Part shown: positions 1-7,740 of the stretch, in pieces
Numbering within the stretch: position 1 is the stretch's first letter
Layout: the number at the start of each line of letters is the position of its first letter
Notes under the pieces: generated by a model
Seen by the model: the letters and a program-made list of their open reading frames with translations, nothing else
The model's database searches: none
Told to the model about the DNA's origin: nothing
Assembly: GCA_035460505.1 (NCBI GenBank)
Contig: DATHWP010000025.1
Span: 1 to 22,246, forward strand
Direction of reading: 5' to 3'
Source: Methyloradius sp035460505
GTDB taxonomy: Bacteria > Pseudomonadota > Gammaproteobacteria > Burkholderiales > Methylophilaceae
DNA length: 22,246 bases
Position numbers and translations under genes: made by a program

Positions 1-668
1 GTCCAAACATCAGTGGTCACCAAGTCTGCATCACGAGCAGCATCCATTGGGTCGGCGAATTCTTCATAATGTGCATGACCATAAAGCCCAGCACGCTCTG
101 GCTCAACTTCGTATCCTGGCGGCGTGGAAACATGCACGTTAAAATCCAGCACTTCCGCTGCTTGCAACCAAGTATTGCAGACGTTGTTAGAATCGCCAAT
201 CCAGGCCACAGTCTTGCCTTGAATCGGGCCACGGTGCTCAATAAACGTCAGAATATCCGCCAGAATCTGGCAAGGGTGATATTCGTTAGTGAGGCCGTTA
301 ATCACTGGCACTCGCGAATTAGCAGCAAAGCGTTCGATAATGCTTTGTTCGAATGTACGGATCATCACCAAGTCGCTCATACGCGAGATGACTTGTGCAG
401 CGTCTTCTACTGGTTCGCCACGGCCCAGCTGTGAGTCTTGGGTATTCAGGTAAATCGCCGAACCGCCAAGTTGCTGTATGCCCGCCTCAAATGAAAGGCG
501 TGTACGCGTGCTGGCTTTTTCAAAAATCATGACCAAAGTACGATCTGTCAACGGCCAGTATTGCTGGTAAGTCTTGAACTGCTGCTTGATCCAGCGCGCA
601 CGCGCGAAGATGTAATCGTACTCGTCGCGGGTGAAATCCTTGAATTGCAGATAATGTTTAATCGACAT
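1..668 (-). CDS. argF: Ornithine carbamoyltransferase ArgF, partial (C-terminal end beyond window)
   Basis: Transfers the carbamoyl group of carbamoyl phosphate to ornithine, giving citrulline in cytosolic arginine synthesis. The frame opens at ATG 668-666 (MSIKHYLQFKDFTRDEY) and stays open to the left edge, so about 222 residues are visible of a family that usually has a little over 300. The carbamoyl-phosphate loop STRTR lies near residue 55 and is followed by LSFEAG. The HPCQ motif (YHPCQILADILTF) and the stretch DLVTTDVW at the edge are also typical of the family. The gene begins 21 bases after the argD stop on the same strand, so the two are very likely one operon with argD first. The product is clear from the motifs. 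Only the carboxyl end, which carries the ornithine-binding loop, cannot be judged. Confidence 0.95.
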   Translation of the reverse strand, partial: MSIKHYLQFKDFTRDEYDYIFARARWIKQQFKTYQQYWPLTDRTLVMIFEKASTRTRLSFEAGIQQLGGSAIYLNTQDSQLGRGEPVEDAAQVISRMSDLVMIRTFEQSIIERFAANSRVPVINGLTNEYHPCQILADILTFIEHRGPIQGKTVAWIGDSNNVCNTWLQAAEVLDFNVHVSTPPGYEVEPERAGLYGHAHYEEFADPMDAARDADLVTTDVW

Positions 669-689
669 GGCTTTAATCAATAAGGTTAA

Positions 690-1877
690 TTAAGCTTTTT
701 TACTCAAAAACTCTTTAATCAAGCCAGCAATGGTATCAACCAACTGCTGTGCCTCTGCCTGGGTCATTACTAATGGCGGCAACAAGCGCACCACCGTATC
801 AGCGGTGACGTTGATCAGCACTTTGGCGTCCAATGCTTTTTTAACCAGTTCGGTACAGCTACGATCAAGCTCAATGCCTATCATGAGACCAGCATTCCTG
901 ATCGTAATAATACCTGCTACACCAGCAAGCTGTTTTGCAAATTCAGCATTGATCCAGTTGCCCAAGGTATCGGCATGCTCACGCAAACCGTCTTCTTCTA
1001 TGGTTTTCAGGGTAGCCAAGCCAGCAGCCGTAGCCAGGGGATTACCACCAAAGGTAGAGCCATGCTTGCCGTAGGTAAATACCTCGGCCGCTTTGCCTTT
1101 AGCCACGCAGGCTCCAATCGGCACGCCTGACCCCAAGCCTTTGGCGAGAGACATCACATCTGGTGTAATGCCAGTGTGTTGAAAGGAAAACCAAGTGCCA
1201 GTGCGACCTATGCCAGTCTGTACTTCATCCAGCATCAACAGCCAGCCGTTTGCATCGCAAATTTCACGCAAGCCTTGCAGATAAGCCTTGGCATCATGCG
1301 GAATATTGACACCGCCCTCACCCTGCACAGGCTCAACCAGCACTGCCACCACATTGTGGTTATGCTCAGCCACTTGCCTGACGGCTTCAAGATCATCAAA
1401 AGGTACGCGGACAAAACCACTCACCAGTGGCTCAAACCCCGCCTGCGTTTTGCGGTTCCCAGTGGCAGACAATGTTGCCAGCGTACGGCCATGAAAGGCC
1501 TTATCCATCACAATAATCTCAGGGAGTTCAATTCCCTTTTGATGGCCATACAAGCGCGCAAGCTTGATAGCAGCCTCATTCGCCTCACAGCCTGAATTAC
1601 AGAAAAACACGCGATCCATGCCTGAGATTTCGCAAAGCTTATCCGCAAGTTGTGACTGCTCTGCAATCTGGTAGTTGTTTGATACATGAATCAGTCTAGC
1701 TGCTTGCGCAGTGATGGCAGCCACCAGCTTTGGATGCGAATGGCCAAGACCATTCACCGCAACGCCAGCCAAGGCATCTAGGTAACGTTCGCCTTTGTCA
1801 TCCCAAAGCCACACGCCCTCGCCTTTAACAAAGGTGACAGGTTGCCTTGCGTAAGTATTCATTAAATGTTCGGACAT
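690..1877 (-). CDS. argD: Acetylornithine/succinyldiaminopimelate aminotransferase ArgD
   Basis: A PLP-dependent class III aminotransferase that interconverts N-acetylglutamate semialdehyde and N-acetylornithine. Family members often also serve lysine synthesis by acting on succinyl-diaminopimelate precursors. The 395 residues match the usual length. Visible marks are GCEANEAA (residues 97-104, phosphate-binding side), LDEVQTGIGRTG around Asp217 (pairs with the PLP ring nitrogen) and SLAKGLGSGVPIGA with the Schiff-base lysine Lys246. Two starts are possible, ATG at 1877 or at 1862 (MNTYARQPV). Neither has a good Shine-Dalgarno sequence and the second aligns well with the usual family start. 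It is followed at 21 bases by argF. A terminator-like hairpin stands about 90 bases upstream (1965-1992), so the promoter lies in the short stretch between them or expression passes through that hairpin. Confidence 0.95.
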   Translation of the reverse strand: MSEHLMNTYARQPVTFVKGEGVWLWDDKGERYLDALAGVAVNGLGHSHPKLVAAITAQAARLIHVSNNYQIAEQSQLADKLCEISGMDRVFFCNSGCEANEAAIKLARLYGHQKGIELPEIIVMDKAFHGRTLATLSATGNRKTQAGFEPLVSGFVRVPFDDLEAVRQVAEHNHNVVAVLVEPVQGEGGVNIPHDAKAYLQGLREICDANGWLLMLDEVQTGIGRTGTWFSFQHTGITPDVMSLAKGLGSGVPIGACVAKGKAAEVFTYGKHGSTFGGNPLATAAGLATLKTIEEDGLREHADTLGNWINAEFAKQLAGVAGIITIRNAGLMIGIELDRSCTELVKKALDAKVLINVTADTVVRLLPPLVMTQAEAQQLVDTIAGLIKEFLSKKA

Positions 1878-2362
1878 TGTTGGTTTGTATGACCCAATAA
1901 ACTCAGTTAAATACTGATGTGTTAATAAAAATACTGCGCCAATAACAAAGTTAGCGCCAGCCAGAAAAAAGAAAAGGCGGCAAATGCCGCCTGTTGCAGC
2001 TTAATTACCTTTTATGACAAACCAATCGCAGTATTGCGGCTAGTGGCTGACAAATAATTAAATGTACAACGTATCAGTTTCATATTTCAGCTTTAATATT
2101 CAAAAAATTAAGGTTTCGCCAAGAGTGCTGAGGGTAAAGCAAAAGCCTCTATTTGGCAAGTAGCGCAAGGCTTTAGCTTGATATTTTACCGCATGAATTA
2201 AACTGGCATTAGCCAATATTTCGCTTGAAATATTTCTCTTGAAAAAAAATCCGATTCGGGCAAAATCTTATGCCCATTAAGCATTTAGCCATCATGGTGG
2301 ATAAATCATGAATTCCAGCTTTTAAATCCATACCATCAATCATTACTAAAATTACCGTATTT
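1878..2362. other. 485-base intergenic region with structured RNA candidate
   Basis: This gap between divergent argD and the Rieske oxygenase gene holds no convincing gene. A long imperfect hairpin spans 2133-2190. Its outer arms are GGTAAA (2133-2138) and TTTACC (2185-2190), and its inner arms GCAAAAGCCT (2139-2148) and AGGCTTTAGC (2168-2177) pair at nine of ten positions. The tip can fold again through CTATT and AGTAG (2149-2163). An intrinsic terminator for the minus strand lies at 1965-1992. A 23-codon minus-strand reading frame (2083-2012, ATG to TAA) sits between them, with a weak ribosome site. A small palindromic TGGC-ATTA-GCCA lies at 2204-2215. No known riboswitch or RNA family was recognised. 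The region could hold a small RNA, an argD leader or simply both promoters. Confidence 0.5.
1965..1992 (-). terminator. Intrinsic terminator (minus strand) upstream of argD
   Basis: On the minus strand an 8-bp perfect stem, AGGCGGCA with TGCCGCCT (1975-1982 and 1985-1992), is followed directly by a T-rich run broken by one C (1974-1965). That is the classic rho-independent form. It points left, towards argD, and lies about 90 bases before the argD start, so it must end a short minus-strand transcript starting in 2000-2360 or attenuate argD expression. Confidence 0.75.
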
Positions 2363-3484
2363 ATGGCATCAACATTATCGAAGCAGTCCGCATCTGTCAC
2401 ACGCATTCACCAGCAATCTGCACCACAGTTGCCAGTTGCATGGTATGTAGATGCCGACATTTATGCACTGGAACAAAAAGTATTATTTGCCCATGCTCCC
2501 AAGTATGCAGGCCATGCACTGATGGTTCCAAACCAAGGCGATTTTTATACGCTGGAATGGATGCAAAACGCAAAAGCACTTGTGAACGATGGCAAGGATA
2601 TTAATCTTATCAATAACGTCTGCAAACATCGCCAGGCTATCATGTTGAATGGTAGCGGCACTGCCAAACATATCGTTTGCCCTTTGCATCGCTGGACTTA
2701 TAATCTGCAGGGCGAGTTGTTAGGCGCGCCACATTTTGAGAAAAACCCTTGCCTGCATTTGAACAAATCCGCATTGCAGAACTGGAACGGCTTATTGTTC
2801 GATAGCCAGCGCGATATTGCCAAAGACCTTGCCAAGCTTGGTTGCAAGCAGGACTTTGACTTTACTGGCTACCATCTGAATCGAGTAAAAGTTGAAGAAT
2901 ATGCTTTCAACTGGAAAACGTTCATAGAGGTCTATCTTGAAGATTACCATGTAGGCCCTTTTCACCCTGGACTTGACCAATTCGTAGACTGCGACAACCT
3001 GCAATGGGAATTCAATGAGCATTACAGCGTGCAGACAGTCGGCGTAAAGCATGGATTAGAGAAATCAGGCTCGCCGATATACCAGCGCTGGCAACAGCAG
3101 GTGCTCGAATACACAGGCGGTGCAACACCTAAATATGGGGCAATCTGGATGGTGTATTACCCATTCCTGATGATTGAGTGGTACCCGAATGTGCTGGTCG
3201 TTTCACACATCATTCCGCGTGGTGTAGATGCCTGTACCAATGTGGTGGAGTTTTATTACCCCGAAGACATTTCGCTATTCGAGCAAGCTTTCGTTGAAGC
3301 GCATCAAGCCGCTTATGAAGAAACCGCGCGTGAAGATGAAGAAATCTGCCAGCGTATGCATGATGGCCGCAAAGCTTTATTTTCTATAAGGGAAGATGAA
3401 CGCGGCCCTTATCAGCACCCAATGGAAACAGGCCTTGAGCATTTTCACCTCTGGCTGCGCAAACAGCTTGACCCACATCTGTGA
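2363..3484 (+). CDS. Rieske non-heme iron oxygenase, alpha-subunit type
   Basis: A two-domain oxygenase of the ring-hydroxylating/choline-carnitine monooxygenase superfamily, 373 residues, substrate unknown. The N-terminal Rieske centre is complete: Cys87-Lys-His89, then 16 residues, then Cys106-Pro-Leu-His109. The C-terminal SRPBCC-type catalytic domain shows DYHVGPFH (Asp194, His196, His201) and a late acidic ligand candidate, Asp325, in REDEEICQRMHDGRKA. This supplies the usual two-His/one-carboxylate iron site with the bridging Asp. No reductase, ferredoxin or beta subunit is encoded nearby, so electrons must come from a partner elsewhere. Its TGA overlaps the GTG of the following permease, which suggests translational coupling and a shared substrate or product. 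The start ATG 2363 has no strong Shine-Dalgarno sequence. Superfamily is confident; the substrate cannot be read from the sequence. Confidence 0.88.
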   Translation: MASTLSKQSASVTRIHQQSAPQLPVAWYVDADIYALEQKVLFAHAPKYAGHALMVPNQGDFYTLEWMQNAKALVNDGKDINLINNVCKHRQAIMLNGSGTAKHIVCPLHRWTYNLQGELLGAPHFEKNPCLHLNKSALQNWNGLLFDSQRDIAKDLAKLGCKQDFDFTGYHLNRVKVEEYAFNWKTFIEVYLEDYHVGPFHPGLDQFVDCDNLQWEFNEHYSVQTVGVKHGLEKSGSPIYQRWQQQVLEYTGGATPKYGAIWMVYYPFLMIEWYPNVLVVSHIIPRGVDACTNVVEFYYPEDISLFEQAFVEAHQAAYEETAREDEEICQRMHDGRKALFSIREDERGPYQHPMETGLEHFHLWLRKQLDPHL

Positions 3485-4353
3485 GCTATTTTAGGCGCAT
3501 CAACCAGCTTAAACTCGGCAGCTTGTGGATGTTGGTAGCAGCATTCTTTTTTTCTATCATGGGTGTGCTGGTCAAAATAGGTTCGCACAAATTCTCGAGC
3601 CCCGAACTAGTGTTTTACCGTTCGTTCTTTGGCTTGGTCTTCATCTTTGCCATTACCCGGGCACGCGGGCTTTCACTGGCAACGCCCATCGCGGGCAAGC
3701 ATATGCAGCGCTCCATTCTCGGCTTTATTTCACTGGTTTTATTTTTCTATGCCATCGGCAAACTGCCTTTAGCAACAGCCGTTACATTGAACTACACCTC
3801 GCCTTTATTCATGGCAAGTCTGTTGCCGTTCATGCTGCACGAGCGGCCAAAAAAGATTCTGATCATGGCTATTGTGATTGGATTTATCGGCGTCATTCTG
3901 CTACTCAAACCAAGCTTGCATATTGATGAGCTAATAGCAGGCGGCGCTGGTTTGCTCTCCGGAATATTGGCTGGCATCGTTTACATTCATGTCGCACAAC
4001 TGGGGCGTGCTGGTGAACCAGACTGGCGGACGGTGTTTTATTTCACGCTAGTTTGTACCATAGGTGGTGCTTTATGGATGCTATTGCATGATTTCAACAG
4101 GCTGGCATGGCAGGATTTTCCTTTATTACTTGGCATAGGCGTTGCCGCCACCATTGCTCAACTGGCGTTAACACGGGCGTACCGAACAGGTAGTCCGCTG
4201 GTGGTAGGTAGCTTGGCTTATACCACGGTAGTACTGGCCAGTATTTTTGGCATTATCCTCTGGGGTGAAACCCTGTCACTTGATCGCTGGCTGGCGGTTG
4301 GCCTGATTATTCTGAGCGGAATTATCAGTGTGCGCGCCACTCCTAAACTCTGA
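3481..4353 (+). CDS. EamA-family (DMT superfamily) permease
   Basis: An inner-membrane transporter of the drug/metabolite superfamily, 290 residues, with about ten hydrophobic helices arranged as two EamA repeats (roughly residues 14-140 and 155-285). The first repeat opens with SLWMLVAAFFFSIMGVLVK, a usual EamA beginning, and the second ends in a helix-rich GETLSLDRWLAVGLIILSG, also typical. The start is GTG at 3481, giving a four-base overlap (GTGA) with the stop of the Rieske oxygenase gene. A start at ATG 3529 would cut into the first helix and is less likely. The overlap points to one transcript and a joint role, perhaps import of the oxygenase substrate or export of its product, but direction and solute are not predictable from sequence. 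The following 167 bases hold no gene and no obvious terminator. Confidence 0.88.
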   Translation: MSYFRRINQLKLGSLWMLVAAFFFSIMGVLVKIGSHKFSSPELVFYRSFFGLVFIFAITRARGLSLATPIAGKHMQRSILGFISLVLFFYAIGKLPLATAVTLNYTSPLFMASLLPFMLHERPKKILIMAIVIGFIGVILLLKPSLHIDELIAGGAGLLSGILAGIVYIHVAQLGRAGEPDWRTVFYFTLVCTIGGALWMLLHDFNRLAWQDFPLLLGIGVAATIAQLALTRAYRTGSPLVVGSLAYTTVVLASIFGIILWGETLSLDRWLAVGLIILSGIISVRATPKL

Positions 4354-4520
4354 TTTTCTTGCGCCCAACTCACTCACGAATACAGCGCTCATTTGCAAAA
4401 ATACAACAGTTTTGAGGCATCTTCAATTTAAGCGTTTATTTCACATAGACAAGCACTTAAAGAAAGAATAATCTTCACTTACCGCGCTCAAAATGTACAG
4501 GTTAAGCCCCGCTATCTTTT

Positions 4521-5216
4521 ATGCTGACACATTGCTTAAAAACAACTGCGACCAGACTCGCTCTGGCGCTGATAGTGAGCCTTTCACTCTCCGGATGTAT
4601 AGGCGGACCAATCGCGCAACAAATCGCTAGCTCTTTAGCATCAAGTGTTGCCAGTCAAGCCACCTCTGATGCTTACGACGCACAACTGATTAAAGAAGCA
4701 CAAGCAGACCGTGACAGGGAAATCAATAGCAGGCAACCCGATAAATACTGGGCTGCATTCATCACTGCTGGATTCAACAAAGTAGAGCCTGTTCAAGAAG
4801 CTGTGCCAGACAGCATCAAAACCCAATTCGCAGAAACAGCACCCAGAACTACCAAAATTCAAGGTAACCAGTTAGCTGAAGTAGAACTCTGGAATTTATT
4901 GATTGGCGATGAAAAACAAGAAGTGCTGCAAAAAGCGCGCATGCTTGGCGCCACCAACCTGCCACCGCAAGATCAGTGGGCAAGTTGGCAGTTAGGCACG
5001 GGCGCGATCAATGGTGATAATAAACAACAGATCGTGTTTCTGATTCCACCAAGCTTTGGCAGGTTAAAAAGTGGGGAGCGTACCGTAGTTGAAATTGCAG
5101 GGGCTGGAGAACTCAGTATTGCGCGTTATCAAATCAACAGTCCGACTAACCAGCGCATGGTCAACAGTCATAGCAAAAGCAATCCTGTTATTGCCTCACA
5201 AGCTTCTTACAAATAA
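4521..5216 (+). CDS. Putative lipoprotein of unknown function
   Basis: A 231-residue protein with a lipoprotein signal peptide: a charged start (MLTHCLKTTATR), a hydrophobic stretch LALALIVSLSLSG and a lipobox LSGC, with Cys26 as the expected lipidated residue. The mature part begins with a Ser/Ala/Gln-rich segment (about residues 32-52), then a charged helical segment and a mixed alpha/beta C-terminal half without a motif I can name. It should be attached to the inner or outer membrane on the periplasmic side. It stands alone on the plus strand, 167 bases after the permease, and its stop lies five bases from the convergent response-regulator stop. No Shine-Dalgarno sequence is visible before ATG 4521. 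The gene looks real from its signal peptide and codon pattern. I do not recognise the family. Confidence 0.75.
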   Translation: MLTHCLKTTATRLALALIVSLSLSGCIGGPIAQQIASSLASSVASQATSDAYDAQLIKEAQADRDREINSRQPDKYWAAFITAGFNKVEPVQEAVPDSIKTQFAETAPRTTKIQGNQLAEVELWNLLIGDEKQEVLQKARMLGATNLPPQDQWASWQLGTGAINGDNKQQIVFLIPPSFGRLKSGERTVVEIAGAGELSIARYQINSPTNQRMVNSHSKSNPVIASQASYK

Positions 5217-5221
5217 ACATT

Positions 5222-5863
5222 TCAAGGGTCTATCAGTCCTGACCGCATTGCAATCAATGCAATCTCAGCCGAGTTATTGGCATTCAATTTTTGCTTGATA
5301 TTGTAAAGATGCGTACCCACGGTACGTGGTGATAAGCACAAAGTATCGGCAATCTCATTGGTGGTTTTGCCTTTCGCCAACGCCATGAACACCTCAAACT
5401 CCCTTGCTGAAAGCACATCTACTGGGTTGGCTTCGCCCGACAATTGCTGGATCGCCATTTGCTGGGCAATATTGGCTTCAAGGTAACGTTTGCGCGTCGC
5501 CACAGTCCTGATGGCTTTAATCAACTCTTCTGGCGCGCTGCGCTTGGTAAGATATCCCAGCGCGCCTGCATTCAATACTCGCTTGGGATGCACAGAGTCT
5601 TCATGTGCGGAGAGCACCAGAATACGCGCTGTACTGTCTTTAGCCATAATGCGCTCGATAGCCTCCATACCGCCAATCCCAGGCATGGTGATGTCCATCA
5701 CAACAACATCTGGATGATGTTCCATATACAGCTTGATGGCTTGCTCGCCATTCTCAGCCTCCGCGACTACTTTCACATCAGAGGCTGATTCAAGCAGCAT
5801 TTTGAAGCCCATGCGGACTACAGCATGGTCATCTACCAGCATCACGTTGATTGCATTACTCAT
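5222..5863 (-). CDS. NarL/FixJ-type response regulator
   Basis: A two-component response regulator, 213 residues, of the receiver plus LuxR-type helix-turn-helix class (NarL/UvrY/GacA-like). The receiver domain (residues 5-120) has the acidic pair Asp11-Asp12, phospho-acceptor Asp57 in VVVMDITMPG, Ser85 at the conserved Ser/Thr position and Lys107. The DNA-binding domain (about 148-211) shows LSAREFEVFMALAKGKTTNEI and the recognition-helix region LSPRTVGTHLYNIKQKL. It starts 31 bases after the stop of the sensor kinase gene on the same strand, so the pair is almost certainly a cognate system in one operon. Target genes are unknown. The partner kinase is of the HisKA_3 class, which is the usual match for this regulator class. 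Confidence 0.93.
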   Translation of the reverse strand: MSNAINVMLVDDHAVVRMGFKMLLESASDVKVVAEAENGEQAIKLYMEHHPDVVVMDITMPGIGGMEAIERIMAKDSTARILVLSAHEDSVHPKRVLNAGALGYLTKRSAPEELIKAIRTVATRKRYLEANIAQQMAIQQLSGEANPVDVLSAREFEVFMALAKGKTTNEIADTLCLSPRTVGTHLYNIKQKLNANNSAEIALIAMRSGLIDP

Positions 5864-5894
5864 CTGTTTGACTCGTATCGTTAGGTTTCAGTTG

Positions 5895-7703
5895 TTATGT
5901 AGATTGCGTTGGCTGAACAGGAATAGTCACGGTAATCACAGAGCCCTGCTCAAGCGCTGAATCCACGGCGAATTTCCCGTCCAGTGCCTGCGCACGCTCA
6001 CGCATGCCTAGCAAGCCAAAATGCTGCGTTTGGTCAATATTGCAGATGTTCATGCCGACCCCGTTATCCTTGATGGCAAGCATCAGCGTATTGTCATCTG
6101 TTCTATTGAGGGTAATCGAAATCTCAGTCGCTTGCGCATGTCGCAATGCATTGGTCACTGACTCCTGCACAATGCGGTAAATATTGATGTTCACTGTTTC
6201 TCCCAGACCGTTCAATTCACCTTTCAGTTCAATTGTGAAGTGAATCTCAGGATGCTGGGTCTGCCAAATATTGATGCTGTCACGCAATGTCTCAGACAAG
6301 CCCAGATTATCCAGCGATCCAGGCCGCAACTGGCGAATGATGTTGTGCATGCCGTCATAGATATGATTCGCCGCAGCTACTATTGTTTGTGCATTGGCCG
6401 CAATATCTGGCATTTTAGTTTCAACTTTATTGGAGATGCCCACCGCAAAAGTCTTGATAGCAGTCACATACTGCCCTAATTCATCATGCAATTCACGCGC
6501 TAGACTGCGGCGCTCATCTTCAATGTGGCGCTGTATCAACTGTGTCAGTTGGCGGTTTGCTTCCAACTCCTGCGCTGCGGCTTCGGCCTCTTTGCGCTCA
6601 GTAATGTCGCGCATACTGCATATCTCACCGATCACCGCGCCTGTCCTTGGGTCTATCAATGGCGCAGCGGAGAGTGAAATATCTTTCAGCGAGCCATCAC
6701 GGGTAATGCGCTGGGTATCGTACTGCTCGATCTTTTCTTTACCTGCGATGGTCGCCAGATCTTTGGCCAATTCCGCCTCAGTATTCGCTGGCATGAGTAA
6801 TGAGGCTGACTTGCCTATAATATCTTCAGGCGCATAGCCAAACATGCGCTGTGCGGCTGGGTTCCAGAATGAAATATTGCCATTAAGGTCGTGAATCATA
6901 ATGGCATCCGCCGTCTGTTTCACAATCAAGGCCAGGCGATAGCTTTCTTCGGTACTGGCCTGTAAAGATTCGCCCATCTGGTTGAAGCTATGCGCAATTT
7001 GCGAGAATTCGGGCAGGTCAAAATTAGGCAATCTTATGCTTAAATCGCCTTTTTCCATTTGATTGATGGCCACCAGCATCGGTTGAATTGGTTTCAACCA
7101 GCGCCCCAGCATCCAATAGACCACGATATTCAGGCCGACAAAGAAACTGATGCCTATCCACATCAGGTTTTTAAACCTGCCCCAAGCCTCACGTATAGCG
7201 CCACCGGGGTTAGAAGTAATCGTCAAAATGGCGAATTTGATACGGCGCTCAACCACTTCTTTTTCTGGCGTTAGTATTTTTTCAAACCACGCAGGCGGTA
7301 CCTGGTCTGAGTGATAGGTGGATTGAGGGGATTGATAGAGCACGTTGCCATGAACGTCAGCAAGTTTGATCTCGCTGCTGCGTACATGGCCTAATGAATA
7401 TAAAAAGCGCTGCAACACCTCATGTGGGAAGCCCCACTCAGGATTTTGGTAAGCGCTGAGAATGACCGTATCCAGTAACTGCACAGAAACGCGATTAGCA
7501 GATTCAACGCCCTCCTGTATCGTGCTTCGCATGCCCTTGATGACAACAAAACCCACGGCTGACATAAACACCAGCAGTAGCAAGGCAATTAACAGGTTCA
7601 GGCGAAAACGCAAACTCATCATGTAGTATTGGGCGAATTTAAAGTGAATCGATTGTGTATCAGAACGTAAACAAACAGCAAGCGTAGAAATCATGAATTT
7701 CAA
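5895..7703 (-). CDS. Membrane sensor histidine kinase with HAMP and PAS domains (HisKA_3 class)
   Basis: The sensor partner of the regulator that follows. The frame is open from TTG 7703 (602 residues), but the likely start is the Met pair at residues 28-29 (ATG 7622 or 7619), because MSLRFRLNLLIALLLLVF is a natural cytoplasm-to-membrane start; no Shine-Dalgarno sequence decides it. Counting from 7703, order is: first membrane helix 36-56, periplasmic part about 57-178 with a Cache-like look (SEIKLADVHGNVLYQSP), second helix 181-199, HAMP about 200-250, PAS about 256-370 (FWNPAAQRMFGY, ending RDITERKEAE), then the dimerisation/phospho-acceptor segment with His406 in ARELHDELGQ. The ATPase shows Asn518 in SVTNALRHA, DNGVGM (546-551) and HFGLLGMRERA (561-571). 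All catalytic motifs look intact. It is downstream of glnE in the same orientation. The signal sensed is unknown. Confidence 0.92.
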   Translation of the reverse strand: MKFMISTLAVCLRSDTQSIHFKFAQYYMMSLRFRLNLLIALLLLVFMSAVGFVVIKGMRSTIQEGVESANRVSVQLLDTVILSAYQNPEWGFPHEVLQRFLYSLGHVRSSEIKLADVHGNVLYQSPQSTYHSDQVPPAWFEKILTPEKEVVERRIKFAILTITSNPGGAIREAWGRFKNLMWIGISFFVGLNIVVYWMLGRWLKPIQPMLVAINQMEKGDLSIRLPNFDLPEFSQIAHSFNQMGESLQASTEESYRLALIVKQTADAIMIHDLNGNISFWNPAAQRMFGYAPEDIIGKSASLLMPANTEAELAKDLATIAGKEKIEQYDTQRITRDGSLKDISLSAAPLIDPRTGAVIGEICSMRDITERKEAEAAAQELEANRQLTQLIQRHIEDERRSLARELHDELGQYVTAIKTFAVGISNKVETKMPDIAANAQTIVAAANHIYDGMHNIIRQLRPGSLDNLGLSETLRDSINIWQTQHPEIHFTIELKGELNGLGETVNINIYRIVQESVTNALRHAQATEISITLNRTDDNTLMLAIKDNGVGMNICNIDQTQHFGLLGMRERAQALDGKFAVDSALEQGSVITVTIPVQPTQST

Positions 7704-7740
7704 TGCTGCTTGTGAGCCTTATAGAAAGGCTAAACCAACC

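Noticed and set aside
17..434. Two reading frames (17-241 minus and 69-434 plus) at the left edge
   Set aside because: Both are shadows of argF, which reads in another minus-strand frame and matches ornithine carbamoyltransferase clearly.
2221..2280. GGGCA/TGCCC hairpin and a T8 run on the minus strand as a second terminator
   Set aside because: The T-run starts eight bases after the stem and the nearer CCG/CGG stem is only three pairs, so too weak to call.
2209..2406. 65-codon minus-strand frame over the start of the Rieske gene
   Set aside because: Covers the intergenic stretch and the first 44 bases of the plus-strand gene; no family look, no ribosome site, and the overlap is explained by the oxygenase on the other strand.
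4440..4520. TAGACA with AATAAT as a promoter for the lipoprotein gene
   Set aside because: Spacing is only 15 bases and both boxes are imperfect; not listed as a feature.
7715..7731. AGCCTT/AAGGCT hairpin between glnE and the kinase gene
   Set aside because: Six-base stem without a U-run on either strand, so not a convincing terminator; too short for anything more.
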